DNA from: Candidatus Parcubacteria bacterium | Lineage (GTDB): Bacteria > Patescibacteriota > Minisyncoccia > JAHIHE01 > JAGLIN01 | DNA: 5,895 nt | Direction: 5' to 3' | Assembly (NCBI GenBank): GCA_023142975.1 | Contig: JAGLIN010000056.1 | Coordinates: forward strand, 1 to 5,895 | In this document: positions 1 through 4,967 of the stretch, piece after piece | Layout of the letters: every line of letters begins with the position of its first letter | How positions within the stretch are numbered: position 1 is the first letter of the stretch | The notes under the pieces: model-generated | What the model was told of the DNA's origin: nothing | The model's database searches: none | What the model saw: only the letters and a program-made list of their open reading frames with translations | Program-made: the position numbers and the translations under genes

Positions 1-52
1 ATCCCAGACATTTTTTCTTACGCTTCGCTCCAGAAAAAATTCTGGGATGACA
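1..52 (+). repeat. Palindromic element A, copy 1 (hairpin plus GACA foot)
   Basis: The first 48 bases form an imperfect hairpin. An 8-bp outer stem (atcccaga with tctgggat) is followed by a single c/t mismatch and an 8-bp T/A stem (attttttc with gaaaaaat), capped by a loop containing GCTTCGCT. GACA follows directly at 49-52. A second copy at 3645-3696, on the opposite strand, differs at one base of 52; a third, more diverged copy lies at 4543-4597. The window edge hides whatever precedes it; other A copies are half of a larger composite. It lies 46 nt upstream of rplB. The T-run is inside the stem, so it is not a standard intrinsic terminator, although a structural role in mRNA is possible. 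Confidence 0.9.
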
Positions 53-98
53 AAAAAAGAAGAGCTCGTAATTTAAAAAATAGATTAGTTTAATATAT

Positions 99-932
99 AT
101 GCCAGTAAAAAAATACAAACCAACATCGCCAGGAAGAAGAGGAATGATCGGATCTGATTTTTCTGCGCTTGATAAAAAGAAACCAGAAAAAAGCTTGCTT
201 GAAGGAAAAAAAAGAGGAAGTGGACGAGGGAGCGCTGGAAAAATAACCACAAGACATAGAGGCGGAGGAGCAAAGAAGAGATTTAGGCTGATTGACTTTA
301 AGATGAATAAATTTGATATTCCTGCAAAAGTTCAGGCGATTGAATATGATCCGAACAGAACAGCGTTTATCGCTTTGCTTGCTTACGCTGACGGAGAAAA
401 AAGATATATTGTCGCGCAAGAAGGATTAAAAAAGAACGATCAGATTATTGTTTCAAAAAACGCGCCAGTGAAAGTTGGAAATAGATTGCCTTTGAAAAAA
501 ATTCCCGCAGGAACGATTATCTGTAATGTTGAATTAACTCCAGGAAAAGGCAGTCAGATCGCAAGATCTGCTGGATCTTCCGCTAAATTGATGGCTATAG
601 AAAGCGGTTTTGCCTATGTAAGTTTTTCGTCTAAAAAAGTTGAATTGATTCCTGAAGATTCTTTTGCCACAATAGGACAAATAAGTAATATTGATCACAA
701 CAAAATTGTTATTGGAAAAGCGGGAAGATCAAGATGGTTAGGCAGGCGGCCGCAGGTTAGGGGAAGCGCGATGAATCCAGTAGATCATCCGCATGGAGGA
801 GGAGAAGGAAGACAACCAATTGGACTTAAGCATCCAAAAACTCCATGGGGAAAGCCAGCTCTTGGATTTAAGACCAGAAAGAAAAATAAGCCGAAGACGA
901 GGTTTAGGATTAAGAAGAAAGACGACGAATAA
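99..932 (+). CDS. rplB: 50S ribosomal protein L2
   Basis: L2 is a primary 23S rRNA binder at the subunit interface, needed for subunit association and for the peptidyl-transferase region. The 277-residue product has the usual bacterial length. It opens with the typical basic segment (KKYKPTSPGRRGM), followed by the OB-fold RNA-binding domain (about residues 40-120) and the SH3-like C-terminal domain (about 125-250). The diagnostic block GSAMNPVDHPHGGGEGR lies near residues 222-238, with the conserved histidine of the DHPHGGG motif at 232. The start at 99 matches the family N-terminus. It is preceded by taatatat with no Shine-Dalgarno sequence. In the S10 operon rplW normally lies just upstream, outside this window; rpsS follows after 24 nt, so cotranscription is expected. 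The C-terminus is Lys/Arg-rich, as usual. Confidence 0.98.
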   Translation: MPVKKYKPTSPGRRGMIGSDFSALDKKKPEKSLLEGKKRGSGRGSAGKITTRHRGGGAKKRFRLIDFKMNKFDIPAKVQAIEYDPNRTAFIALLAYADGEKRYIVAQEGLKKNDQIIVSKNAPVKVGNRLPLKKIPAGTIICNVELTPGKGSQIARSAGSSAKLMAIESGFAYVSFSSKKVELIPEDSFATIGQISNIDHNKIVIGKAGRSRWLGRRPQVRGSAMNPVDHPHGGGEGRQPIGLKHPKTPWGKPALGFKTRKKNKPKTRFRIKKKDDE

Positions 933-956
933 ATTATCATAATTTAAATACCATTT

Positions 957-1244
957 ATGTCACGATCACTCAAAAAAGGTCCTTATGTGGACGAAAAATT
1001 ATTAGAGAAAATCAAGAAATTGAAAGTTGGAAATAAAACTGTAATAAAAACATGGGCAAGAAACTCTACAATTTCTCCAGAGATGGTTGGTTTTGTTTTT
1101 GGAATTCATAACGGCAAAAAACACATTGAAGTTTTTATATCAGAAGATATGGTTGGGCATAAATTGGGAGAATTTTCTCCGACTAAAAAATTTGTTAAAC
1201 ATGGAGGTAAAATGCAGAAAGAACAGGAAAAGAAAGCGGGGTAG
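957..1244 (+). CDS. rpsS: 30S ribosomal protein S19
   Basis: S19 sits in the head of the 30S subunit, binds 16S rRNA with S13 and contacts the A-site tRNA region. The 95-residue product matches the family length (about 92). It begins with the hallmark MSRSLKKGPYV, and the signature GHKLGEFSPT lies at residues 67-76, followed by KKFVKHGGK. The last ten residues form a short charged tail. The start is fixed by the family N-terminus; the upstream sequence aatttaaataccattt has no Shine-Dalgarno motif. It stops at TAG and is followed within about 12 nt by palindromic element C. The 24-nt gap from rplB and the canonical order support one operon. Confidence 0.97.
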   Translation: MSRSLKKGPYVDEKLLEKIKKLKVGNKTVIKTWARNSTISPEMVGFVFGIHNGKKHIEVFISEDMVGHKLGEFSPTKKFVKHGGKMQKEQEKKAG

Positions 1245-1256
1245 AAGTAGTACACC

Positions 1257-1285
1257 ATTGCTCTGCGGAGCTCCTCGCAATGACA
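1257..1285 (+). repeat. Palindromic element C in the rpsS-rplV gap
   Basis: A small imperfect palindrome: attgc at 1257-1261 pairs with gcaat at 1277-1281 (one more pair, c1256-g1282, is possible). The interior contains ggagctcc, which can alternatively pair as gctc with gagc. GACA follows at 1282-1285, as at the foot of elements A, B and D, and the GAT after it matches the bases after D and A copy 3. The reverse complement begins TGTCATTGCGAGGAGC, a repeat type I recall from many unrelated bacterial genomes (memory, unchecked). The left boundary is unclear and may reach into the 1246-1256 sequence. It lies 30 nt upstream of the rplV start. Confidence 0.65.
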
Positions 1286-1315
1286 GATAATAATTAATAT
1301 CTTTAAAAAACAACT

Positions 1316-1663
1316 ATGGAAGTTAAAGCACATTTGAATCATTTGAGAATTTCTTCAAGAAAAGTGAGGTTAGTTGTTGATTTAATTAGGGAAATGGAAG
1401 TTGAGGAAGCAAAAATACAGTTGAAATTTATAAATAAGAAATCGTCCGAACTATTATTAAAATTACTAAATTCCGCTATTGCCAACGCTAAAAATAATTT
1501 CAATTTAGATGAAAATAATTTACATATTTCAAAAATAATAGTTAATGATGGGAAAATTCTAAAAAGATGGCGCCCAAGAGCAATGGGAAGATCGGCGAGA
1601 ATAAGTAAAAGGACGAGTAATGTGACAATAACTTTGGATGAGGCGAAAAATAGAATTAAGTAA
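1316..1663 (+). CDS. rplV: 50S ribosomal protein L22
   Basis: L22 binds 23S rRNA and sends a long beta-hairpin into the peptide exit tunnel. The 115-residue product has the normal length. The N-terminal fold shows the family pattern LRISSRKVRLVVDLIR at about residues 10-25, and an alanine/asparagine-rich helix (SAIANAKNNF) at 53-62. The basic extended loop spans about 79-101 and includes RWRPRAMGRSARI, the part that lines the tunnel. The start at 1316 gives the expected N-terminus; upstream is AT-rich sequence (ctttaaaaaacaact) without a Shine-Dalgarno motif. The gene ends in tandem stops TAA TAG (1661-1666). It is separated by 71 nt from rpsS and by an unusually long 180 nt from rpsC, both gaps containing inverted repeats. 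Confidence 0.97.
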   Translation: MEVKAHLNHLRISSRKVRLVVDLIREMEVEEAKIQLKFINKKSSELLLKLLNSAIANAKNNFNLDENNLHISKIIVNDGKILKRWRPRAMGRSARISKRTSNVTITLDEAKNRIK

Positions 1664-1774
1664 TAGAGAAACTCGTTGAAATTAATAGGATTTATTGTAA
1701 TTAATAATAATTCATTGTAATTAGTTGTGATAAGCGAGACAATTAATTACTATTAATTACAATAAGTTTCTATA
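1664..1774. repeat. AT-rich foldback in the rplV-rpsC gap
   Basis: Two 21-nt arms, 1692-1712 and 1745-1765, are reverse complements with one mismatch; both contain ttattgtaattaata or its complement. An outer pair, 1664-1673 (tagagaaact) with 1765-1774 (agtttctata), also matches with one mismatch. The 10-mer attgtaatta recurs directly at 1694-1703 and 1714-1723. No GACA foot is visible, so it is not placed with elements A-D. Low complexity increases chance pairing, but 20 of 21 matched bases is hard to dismiss. The rest of the 180-nt gap (1775-1843) is AT-rich leader with no recognisable signal. Confidence 0.65.
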
Positions 1775-1843
1775 ATTTAATTTCATAAACTTTTCTATTT
1801 ACAATAATTGTAATAAAAAACGATAATATTATTAAAAAAACTA

Positions 1844-2488
1844 ATGGCGCGAAAAATAAATCCATTTTTACATAGATTGGGAATCATAAACGACTGGAAG
1901 TCAAGGTGGTTTAGTGTGGATAAATATAAGCAGTATTTAAAAAATGATATAGAATTGCGAAGTTTTTTAGAAAAGAAATTAGAAAATGCGTCGGTTGAAG
2001 ATATTATAATCGAAAGATCATCTAATAGTTTGATTATAAATATTCATTCCGCAAGACCAGGAATAATAATAGGCAGAGGCGGAACTGGCGTAGAAGAATT
2101 GAAAGTGGCAGTGACAAAAATGGTAAATGAAAAGCTGGAGATAAAAATAAACATAATTGAAATAAGAAATCATGAATTGAGCGCAAAGCTCGTTGCTCAA
2201 TCAATCGCGGAACAAATAGAAAAAAGAGCTCCGTTTAGAAGAACTTTGAAACAAGCAATTGAGAGAACGATGCAAAACAAACAGGCAAAGGGAGTGAAAA
2301 TTGAGATTGCGGGAAGATTAGACGGCGCGGAAATGGCGAGGACGGAATGGTTAAGCGAAGGAAAAATACCTTTACAAACAATTAGAGCCGATATCAGTTT
2401 TGCAAAATATAACTCTCATACTACCTATGGCGTTGTTGGGATAAAGGTGTGGATATATAAGGGGGAAGTGTTTGATGTAGAAAGTTAA
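1844..2488 (+). CDS. rpsC: 30S ribosomal protein S3
   Basis: S3 forms part of the mRNA entry channel in the 30S head and contributes to unwinding mRNA. The 214-residue product has an N-terminal KH type-2 domain whose loop reads IIIGRGGTG (about residues 75-82). The basic patch RRTLK at 132-136 corresponds, by hand alignment, to the Arg/Arg/Lys helicase residues of the E. coli protein. The C-terminal domain signature GRLDGAEMARTEW lies at 157-169. The protein ends soon after the conserved GVVGIKVWIYKGEV, without the extra tail of longer homologues (E. coli 233). The N-terminus MARKINP replaces the common MGQK/MGHK form at the same length. The start is preceded by attaaaaaaacta, with no Shine-Dalgarno motif. 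Confidence 0.97.
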   Translation: MARKINPFLHRLGIINDWKSRWFSVDKYKQYLKNDIELRSFLEKKLENASVEDIIIERSSNSLIINIHSARPGIIIGRGGTGVEELKVAVTKMVNEKLEIKINIIEIRNHELSAKLVAQSIAEQIEKRAPFRRTLKQAIERTMQNKQAKGVKIEIAGRLDGAEMARTEWLSEGKIPLQTIRADISFAKYNSHTTYGVVGIKVWIYKGEVFDVES

Positions 2489-2581
2489 AAGTTCATAAAG
2501 TTCATAAAGTTAAAAGCTTATAGAAAATAAAATGTGTTGAGTCGGACTTTATAAACTTTTAACTTTATAAACTTTTAACTT
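2482..2581. repeat. Foldback of short repeated units in the rpsC-rplP gap
   Basis: The left arm 2482-2500 (aagttaaaagttcataaag) and right arm 2563-2581 are reverse complements over 19 nt with one mismatch. Both arms continue into related copies of short motifs (aaagttcataaagtt on the left, ctttataaacttttaa on the right), so several registers can pair. The left arm starts inside the rpsC stop codon and the right arm ends 6 nt before the rplP ATG, so the foldback fills the whole 99-nt gap. No GACA foot is present. As RNA it would place the rplP start beside a long weak A-U helix. Confidence 0.7.
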
Positions 2582-2587
2582 GGTTTT

Positions 2588-2995
2588 ATGTTAATACCCA
2601 AAAAAGTAAAGCACAGAAAGATGATGAAAGGGAGAATGCGCGGAAAAGCTTATCGTGGCAATAAAATTGCTTTTGGTTCTTTTGGCTTGAAATCAATGGA
2701 TACTTCTTTGGTTACGAGCAGGCAAATTGAAGCGGCAAGACGAGCAATGACTAGATATGTTCAAAGAGGCGGCAAGATCTGGATCAGGATTTTTCCTGAT
2801 AAACCGATCACAAGGAAAGCGGCAGAAGTTCCAATGGGAAGCGGAAAAGGAAGTCTAGATCACTTTTCAGCTGTTGTAAAACCTGGTAGAATTATATTTG
2901 AAATAGATGGTATTGAAAAAGATACGGCAAAAGAAGCAATGCGAAGAGCAAGCCACAAACTTCCGGTTAAGACTAAGTTTATTGTTAAGGAATAA
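2588..2995 (+). CDS. rplP: 50S ribosomal protein L16
   Basis: L16 binds 23S rRNA near the A site and the tRNA elbow in the 50S subunit. The 135-residue product is near the family length. It starts MLIPKKVKHRKMMKGRMRG, has the FGSFGLKS block at about residues 29-36, the core RQIEAARRAMTRY at 45-57, and the basic IWIRIFPDKPITRK at 64-77. Within MGSGKGS the glycines are intact, but the residue before it is proline 82. By hand alignment this is the place of E. coli Arg81, the residue hydroxylated there by YcfD. The start is preceded by aacttggtttt, with no Shine-Dalgarno motif. Only 3 nt separate its stop from rpmC, so the pair is probably translationally coupled. Confidence 0.97.
   Translation: MLIPKKVKHRKMMKGRMRGKAYRGNKIAFGSFGLKSMDTSLVTSRQIEAARRAMTRYVQRGGKIWIRIFPDKPITRKAAEVPMGSGKGSLDHFSAVVKPGRIIFEIDGIEKDTAKEAMRRASHKLPVKTKFIVKE
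2987..2992 (+). promoter_or_regulatory. Ribosome binding site of rpmC
   Basis: AAGGAA lies in the last codons of rplP, 6-9 nt before the tandem ATG ATG of rpmC. It is the only well-placed Shine-Dalgarno-like sequence in the window; the other starts have A/T-rich leaders, with one weak motif before the membrane gene. It may serve reinitiation after rplP, whose stop is 3 nt before the first ATG. Its coding role in rplP (Lys-Glu) means chance occurrence cannot be excluded. Confidence 0.5.
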
Positions 2996-2998
2996 ATT

Positions 2999-3211
2999 AT
3001 GATGAAAGCTAAAGAATATAGAGAACAATCTGATAATCAATTGCAGAATTTGATTAAAGAAAACAAGGAAAAGCTGAGGGAGTTTAGATTTGCTTTGTCT
3101 AATAAGCAGTTGAAAGATTATAATGAAATTAAGAAAGCGAAAAAAATAGTTGCGGTTGCGAAGACAATTTTAAAGGAGAGGTTTTTGAAAAATACGAAGA
3201 AAACTAAATAA
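2999..3211 (+). CDS. rpmC: 50S ribosomal protein L29
   Basis: L29 is a small helical-hairpin protein near the peptide exit site, where it helps form the docking site for trigger factor and SRP. The 70-residue product is within the family range. Two charged amphipathic helices (about residues 4-35 and 40-65) flank the typical turn. The family core EKLREFRFALSNKQLKDYNEIKKAKK is recognisable between residues 24 and 49 (EFRF, then the NEIKKAKK stretch). Two consecutive ATG codons are available at 2999 and 3002; many homologues begin with a single Met-Lys, so 3002 is equally possible. It follows rplP by 3 nt and is separated from rpsQ by a 131-nt gap dominated by element D. Confidence 0.95.
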   Translation: MMKAKEYREQSDNQLQNLIKENKEKLREFRFALSNKQLKDYNEIKKAKKIVAVAKTILKERFLKNTKKTK

Positions 3212-3219
3212 AGCTTACG

Positions 3220-3323
3220 CATTTGGAGTGTCAAACGAGTCGCAACGAAGTTTGACTGAAATATCACTTTTATCCCGCTTTCAATAGAACTTCGTTGCGA
3301 CTCGTTCTATACTCCAAATGACA
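3220..3323 (+). repeat. Element D: cloverleaf-like palindromic element in the rpmC-rpsQ gap
   Basis: An outer 10-bp stem (catttggagt at 3220-3229 with actccaaatg at 3311-3320) encloses exactly three consecutive 27-nt blocks. Arm 1 (3230-3256) has the stem gtcaaac/gtttgac and a 13-nt loop. Arm 2 (3257-3283) has the stem tgaaa/tttca. Arm 3 (3284-3310) has the stem atagaac/gttctat and a 13-nt loop. The loops of arms 1 and 3 are perfect reverse complements, so the inverted match is 19 bp (3234-3252 with 3288-3306), while the outer four pairs of the two stems differ yet stay paired. ATGACA closes the right end, as in elements A-C. It lies 19 nt before the rpsQ start. It could act as folded single-stranded DNA, as RNA, or both. 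Confidence 0.85.
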
Positions 3324-3342
3324 GATTAAATTAATATTATTT

Positions 3343-3618
3343 ATGAACAAAGACAACGAAAATAATAAAGAGAAAAAAAACGCTAAGAAAGGTAAATTTG
3401 GCGTTGTTGTTAGTGATAAAATGGACAAGACGGTTGTGGTAAAAATTGATAGATTAAAGATGCATTCTAAATATAAGAAGAAATATAAGGTGAGCAAGAA
3501 ATACAAAGCGCATGATGAGGGGAATGAGTTTAAGATTGGGGATAAGGTGATGATTATGGAGAGTAAGCCGATTAGTAAGGACAAGAAATGGGTGGCGAAG
3601 GGAGTTGAGAGTTTGTAA
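3343..3618 (+). CDS. rpsQ: 30S ribosomal protein S17
   Basis: S17 is an early-assembly OB-fold protein that binds 16S rRNA in the 30S body. The 91-residue product carries the family core from about residue 19: GVVVSDKMDKTVVVKIDR (20-37), the basic segment YKKKYKVSKKYKAHDEGNE (44-62), and the C-terminal signature KIGDKVMIMESKPISKDKKW (64-83). The first 16 residues form a hydrophilic Lys/Asn/Glu-rich extension, as in some longer homologues. No other in-frame ATG lies between 3343 and the core, so this start is preferred, although a non-ATG start nearer the core cannot be ruled out. The leader (attaaattaatattattt) has no Shine-Dalgarno motif. In E. coli this is the last gene of the S10 operon. 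Confidence 0.96.
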   Translation: MNKDNENNKEKKNAKKGKFGVVVSDKMDKTVVVKIDRLKMHSKYKKKYKVSKKYKAHDEGNEFKIGDKVMIMESKPISKDKKWVAKGVESL

Positions 3619-3644
3619 AGTAAAAAATGGAAAGTTTTTATTTT

Positions 3645-3794
3645 TGTCATCCCAGAATTTTTTCTGGAGCGAAGCGAAAGAAAAAATGTCTGGGATCCAC
3701 GCACGGGTTAGTTAAAGTTAAATTCAAGATTAAGATTTGTAAAAATAGTTTAAATTTATTGTAGTAATGGATTCCCGCCTCCGCGGGAATGACA
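3645..3794. repeat. Composite palindromic element A-spacer-B in the rpsQ-membrane gene gap
   Basis: It begins with TGTC (3645-3648), then hairpin A copy 2 (3649-3696), inverted relative to copy 1 and matching it at 51 of 52 bases including the foot. A central segment of about 74 nt (3697-3770) follows, AT-rich and without a clear stem. Hairpin B copy 1 (3771-3790) comes next: attcccgc and gcgggaat around the 4-nt loop ctcc. It ends with GACA (3791-3794). The outer ends are thus inverted repeats (TGTCATcCC and GGgAATGACA style). B fits the pattern ATTCCC-N8-GGGAAT, which I recall as the neisserial dRS3 repeat consensus. The unit starts 27 nt after the rpsQ stop and ends 26 nt before the proposed membrane-protein start. 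Confidence 0.85.
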
Positions 3795-3820
3795 AATACA
3801 GAAAGGTAATAAAAAAATAT

Positions 3821-4063
3821 ATGAAAAAGTTAACAGATATAATTAAAGAATATTTACCAGATATATTATTTATAGTTGGCGTTTATGTATTTTCTTATAA
3901 TTTTTTAAGACCGACCGAAACAACTGGTATTTTAAAATTAAAAACGGTTTTTACAGATTATCATACGGAAGAAAAAGTTTTAGGGATTGTGTTAATTGCG
4001 ATAGGAATTGATATAGCAGTTAGACGATATATTTCTTATAAAAATAAGCAGAAAACTAAATAA
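3821..4063 (+). CDS. Small two-helix membrane protein of unknown function
   Basis: I do not recognise this 80-residue protein. It has two hydrophobic stretches, about residues 14-29 (DILFIVGVYVFSYNFL) and 52-68 (KVLGIVLIAIGIDIAVR), joined by a polar linker of about 22 residues (RPTETTG through DYHTEEK). The basic tail RRYISYKNKQKTK suggests, by the positive-inside rule, that both ends are cytoplasmic. There is no obvious signal peptidase site or metal motif. An upstream in-frame ATG at 3767 would add 18 residues, but the first nine (MDSRLRGND) are translated repeat B, so 3821 is preferred. A weak aaagg lies about 14 nt upstream of 3821. Its stop is only 6 nt before rplN, so it is probably cotranscribed and perhaps coupled. 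The location interrupts the usual rpsQ-rplN adjacency. Confidence 0.7.
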   Translation: MKKLTDIIKEYLPDILFIVGVYVFSYNFLRPTETTGILKLKTVFTDYHTEEKVLGIVLIAIGIDIAVRRYISYKNKQKTK

Positions 4064-4069
4064 ACATAT

Positions 4070-4444
4070 ATGATTCAACAAGGTAGCAAGCTTATAATTG
4101 CAGACAATTCGGGGGCGAAATTGATAAAGTGCATTAAAGTTCTTGGCGGGACGAGAAGGCGCTATGCTTATGTTGGAGATGTAATTGTCGCTTCCGTGAA
4201 ATTATCAGAACCGAGAGGGCAGGTCAAGAAGAAAGAAGTCATCAAAGCAGTAATCGTAAGACAAAGAAAAGCGTTAAGAAGAAAAGACGGATCATATATT
4301 CGTTTTGACGATAACGCCGCTGTAGTAGTTGAGAGCAAAGATAGAATAACTCCAAAAGCAACTAGAATTTTCGGACCTGTCGCGAGAGAGTTAAGAGATA
4401 AAGGATTTATGAAAATAGTTTCACTGGCGCCAGAAGTGCTGTAA
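4070..4444 (+). CDS. rplN: 50S ribosomal protein L14
   Basis: L14 lies at the subunit interface of 50S, contacts 16S rRNA in the bridge region, and is the docking site for the silencing factor RsfS where that factor exists. The 124-residue product has the normal length. It starts MIQQGSKLIIADNSGAK, has VLGGTRRRYAYVGDVIVASVK at 24-44, the signature region AVIVRQRKALRRKDGSYIRF at 60-79, and ends with the conserved RIFGPVARELRDKGFMKIVS. The start is fixed by the family N-terminus and is preceded by taaacatat, with no Shine-Dalgarno motif. The membrane-protein stop 6 nt upstream makes reinitiation plausible. In E. coli rplN opens the spc operon; here no convincing promoter is visible directly before it. 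Confidence 0.98.
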   Translation: MIQQGSKLIIADNSGAKLIKCIKVLGGTRRRYAYVGDVIVASVKLSEPRGQVKKKEVIKAVIVRQRKALRRKDGSYIRFDDNAAVVVESKDRITPKATRIFGPVARELRDKGFMKIVSLAPEVL

Positions 4445-4459
4445 CAATAAAACTTCTTA

Positions 4460-4597
4460 TGTCATTCCCGCGGAGGCGGGAATCCAGTAAGTCTCAATGA
4501 GCAATAATTATAGGATAAATTTTGTTAAGTGAGACTTACTGGATCCCAGACATTTTTTCCTAAAGCTTCGCTTTTAGAAAAAAATTCTGGGATGACA
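4460..4597. repeat. Composite palindromic element B-centre-A in the rplN-rplX gap
   Basis: Read left to right: TGTC (4460-4463); hairpin B copy 2 (4464-4483, attcccgc/gcgggaat, loop ggag); a central hairpin with 13-bp arms (ccagtaagtctca at 4484-4496, complement at 4530-4542; the match extends to 15 with the flanking AT) around a 33-nt AT-rich loop; hairpin A copy 3 (4543-4593); and GACA (4594-4597). The pieces abut with no spare bases, giving a closed three-arm layout with a 4-bp TGTC/GACA base. A copy 3 is 55 nt with foot, and has a changed upper stem but the same apex GCTTCGCT. The order is the mirror of the composite at 3645-3794. It starts 16 nt after the rplN stop and ends 35 nt before rplX. 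Confidence 0.88.
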
Positions 4598-4632
4598 GAT
4601 TAATTTTATGAAGTAGAAAATTATAATAATAT

Positions 4633-4959
4633 ATGAAGATCAAAACAAACGATAAAGTAATCATAACTGCCGGGAAAGATAAGGGAAAGAAAGGCAAAGT
4701 TATCAAGGTAATTTCTGAGAAAAACAGGGTCGTTGTTGAGGGCGCGAATTTTATAAAAAAGCATATTAAGGCAAGAAGGCAAGGAGAGAAAGGACAAAAA
4801 ATAACCGTTCCCGCGCCGATTAATATTTCTAATGTCTCTTTGATTTGTCCAAAATGCACAAAACAAACAAGAATTGGATATTTAGTTTTAGAAAACAAAG
4901 AAAAGCACAGAGTTTGTAAAAAATGCAAAGAGAATATTGATGTGCAAGTTGAAAAGTAG
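4633..4959 (+). CDS. rplX: 50S ribosomal protein L24, zinc-ribbon form
   Basis: L24 is an assembly-initiator protein that binds the 5' end region of 23S rRNA. The 108-residue product has the N-terminal KOW/SH3 domain: KTNDKVIITAGKDKGKKGKV at about 4-23, then RVVVEGANFIKKH at 32-44. A C-terminal extension carries two CxxC pairs, Cys72/Cys75 (ICPKC) and Cys95/Cys98 (VCKKC), spaced as in the putative zinc ribbon of many bacterial L24 proteins. Length and N-terminus match the family. The start is preceded by ttataataatat with no Shine-Dalgarno motif. Composite element B-A lies directly upstream, and a different foldback follows the TAG stop. The canonical place between rplN and rplE supports the call. 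Confidence 0.97.
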   Translation: MKIKTNDKVIITAGKDKGKKGKVIKVISEKNRVVVEGANFIKKHIKARRQGEKGQKITVPAPINISNVSLICPKCTKQTRIGYLVLENKEKHRVCKKCKENIDVQVEK

Positions 4960-4967
4960 GTGTTCCA

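Noticed and set aside
1087..1290. A + strand frame overlapping rpsS and reading through element C
   Set aside because: It is a frame-shifted shadow of S19 whose C-terminus is translated repeat.
3274..3282. cccgctttc shared by element D and the reverse complement of the rpsS 3' end near 1233-1242
   Set aside because: Only about nine bases are shared, and one copy lies in coding sequence; chance is likely.
3645..3696. Element A as an intrinsic terminator after rpsQ
   Set aside because: The T-run lies inside the stem and no U-tract follows the hairpin; another copy sits upstream of rplB in mid-operon, so termination would be harmful.
3270..3704. A 144-residue open frame on the minus strand across rpsQ
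   Set aside because: It runs antisense to a clear S17 gene and translates palindromic elements at both ends; its Phe/Leu/Ser-rich product is the usual shadow of Lys/Glu-rich coding.
3737..3767. Possible spc-operon promoter in the centre of the rpsQ-membrane gene composite (ttgtaa ... tattgt or tagtaa)
   Set aside because: Available spacers are 14 or 19 nt and the hexamers are weak; the location is attractive, but the sequence does not support a call.
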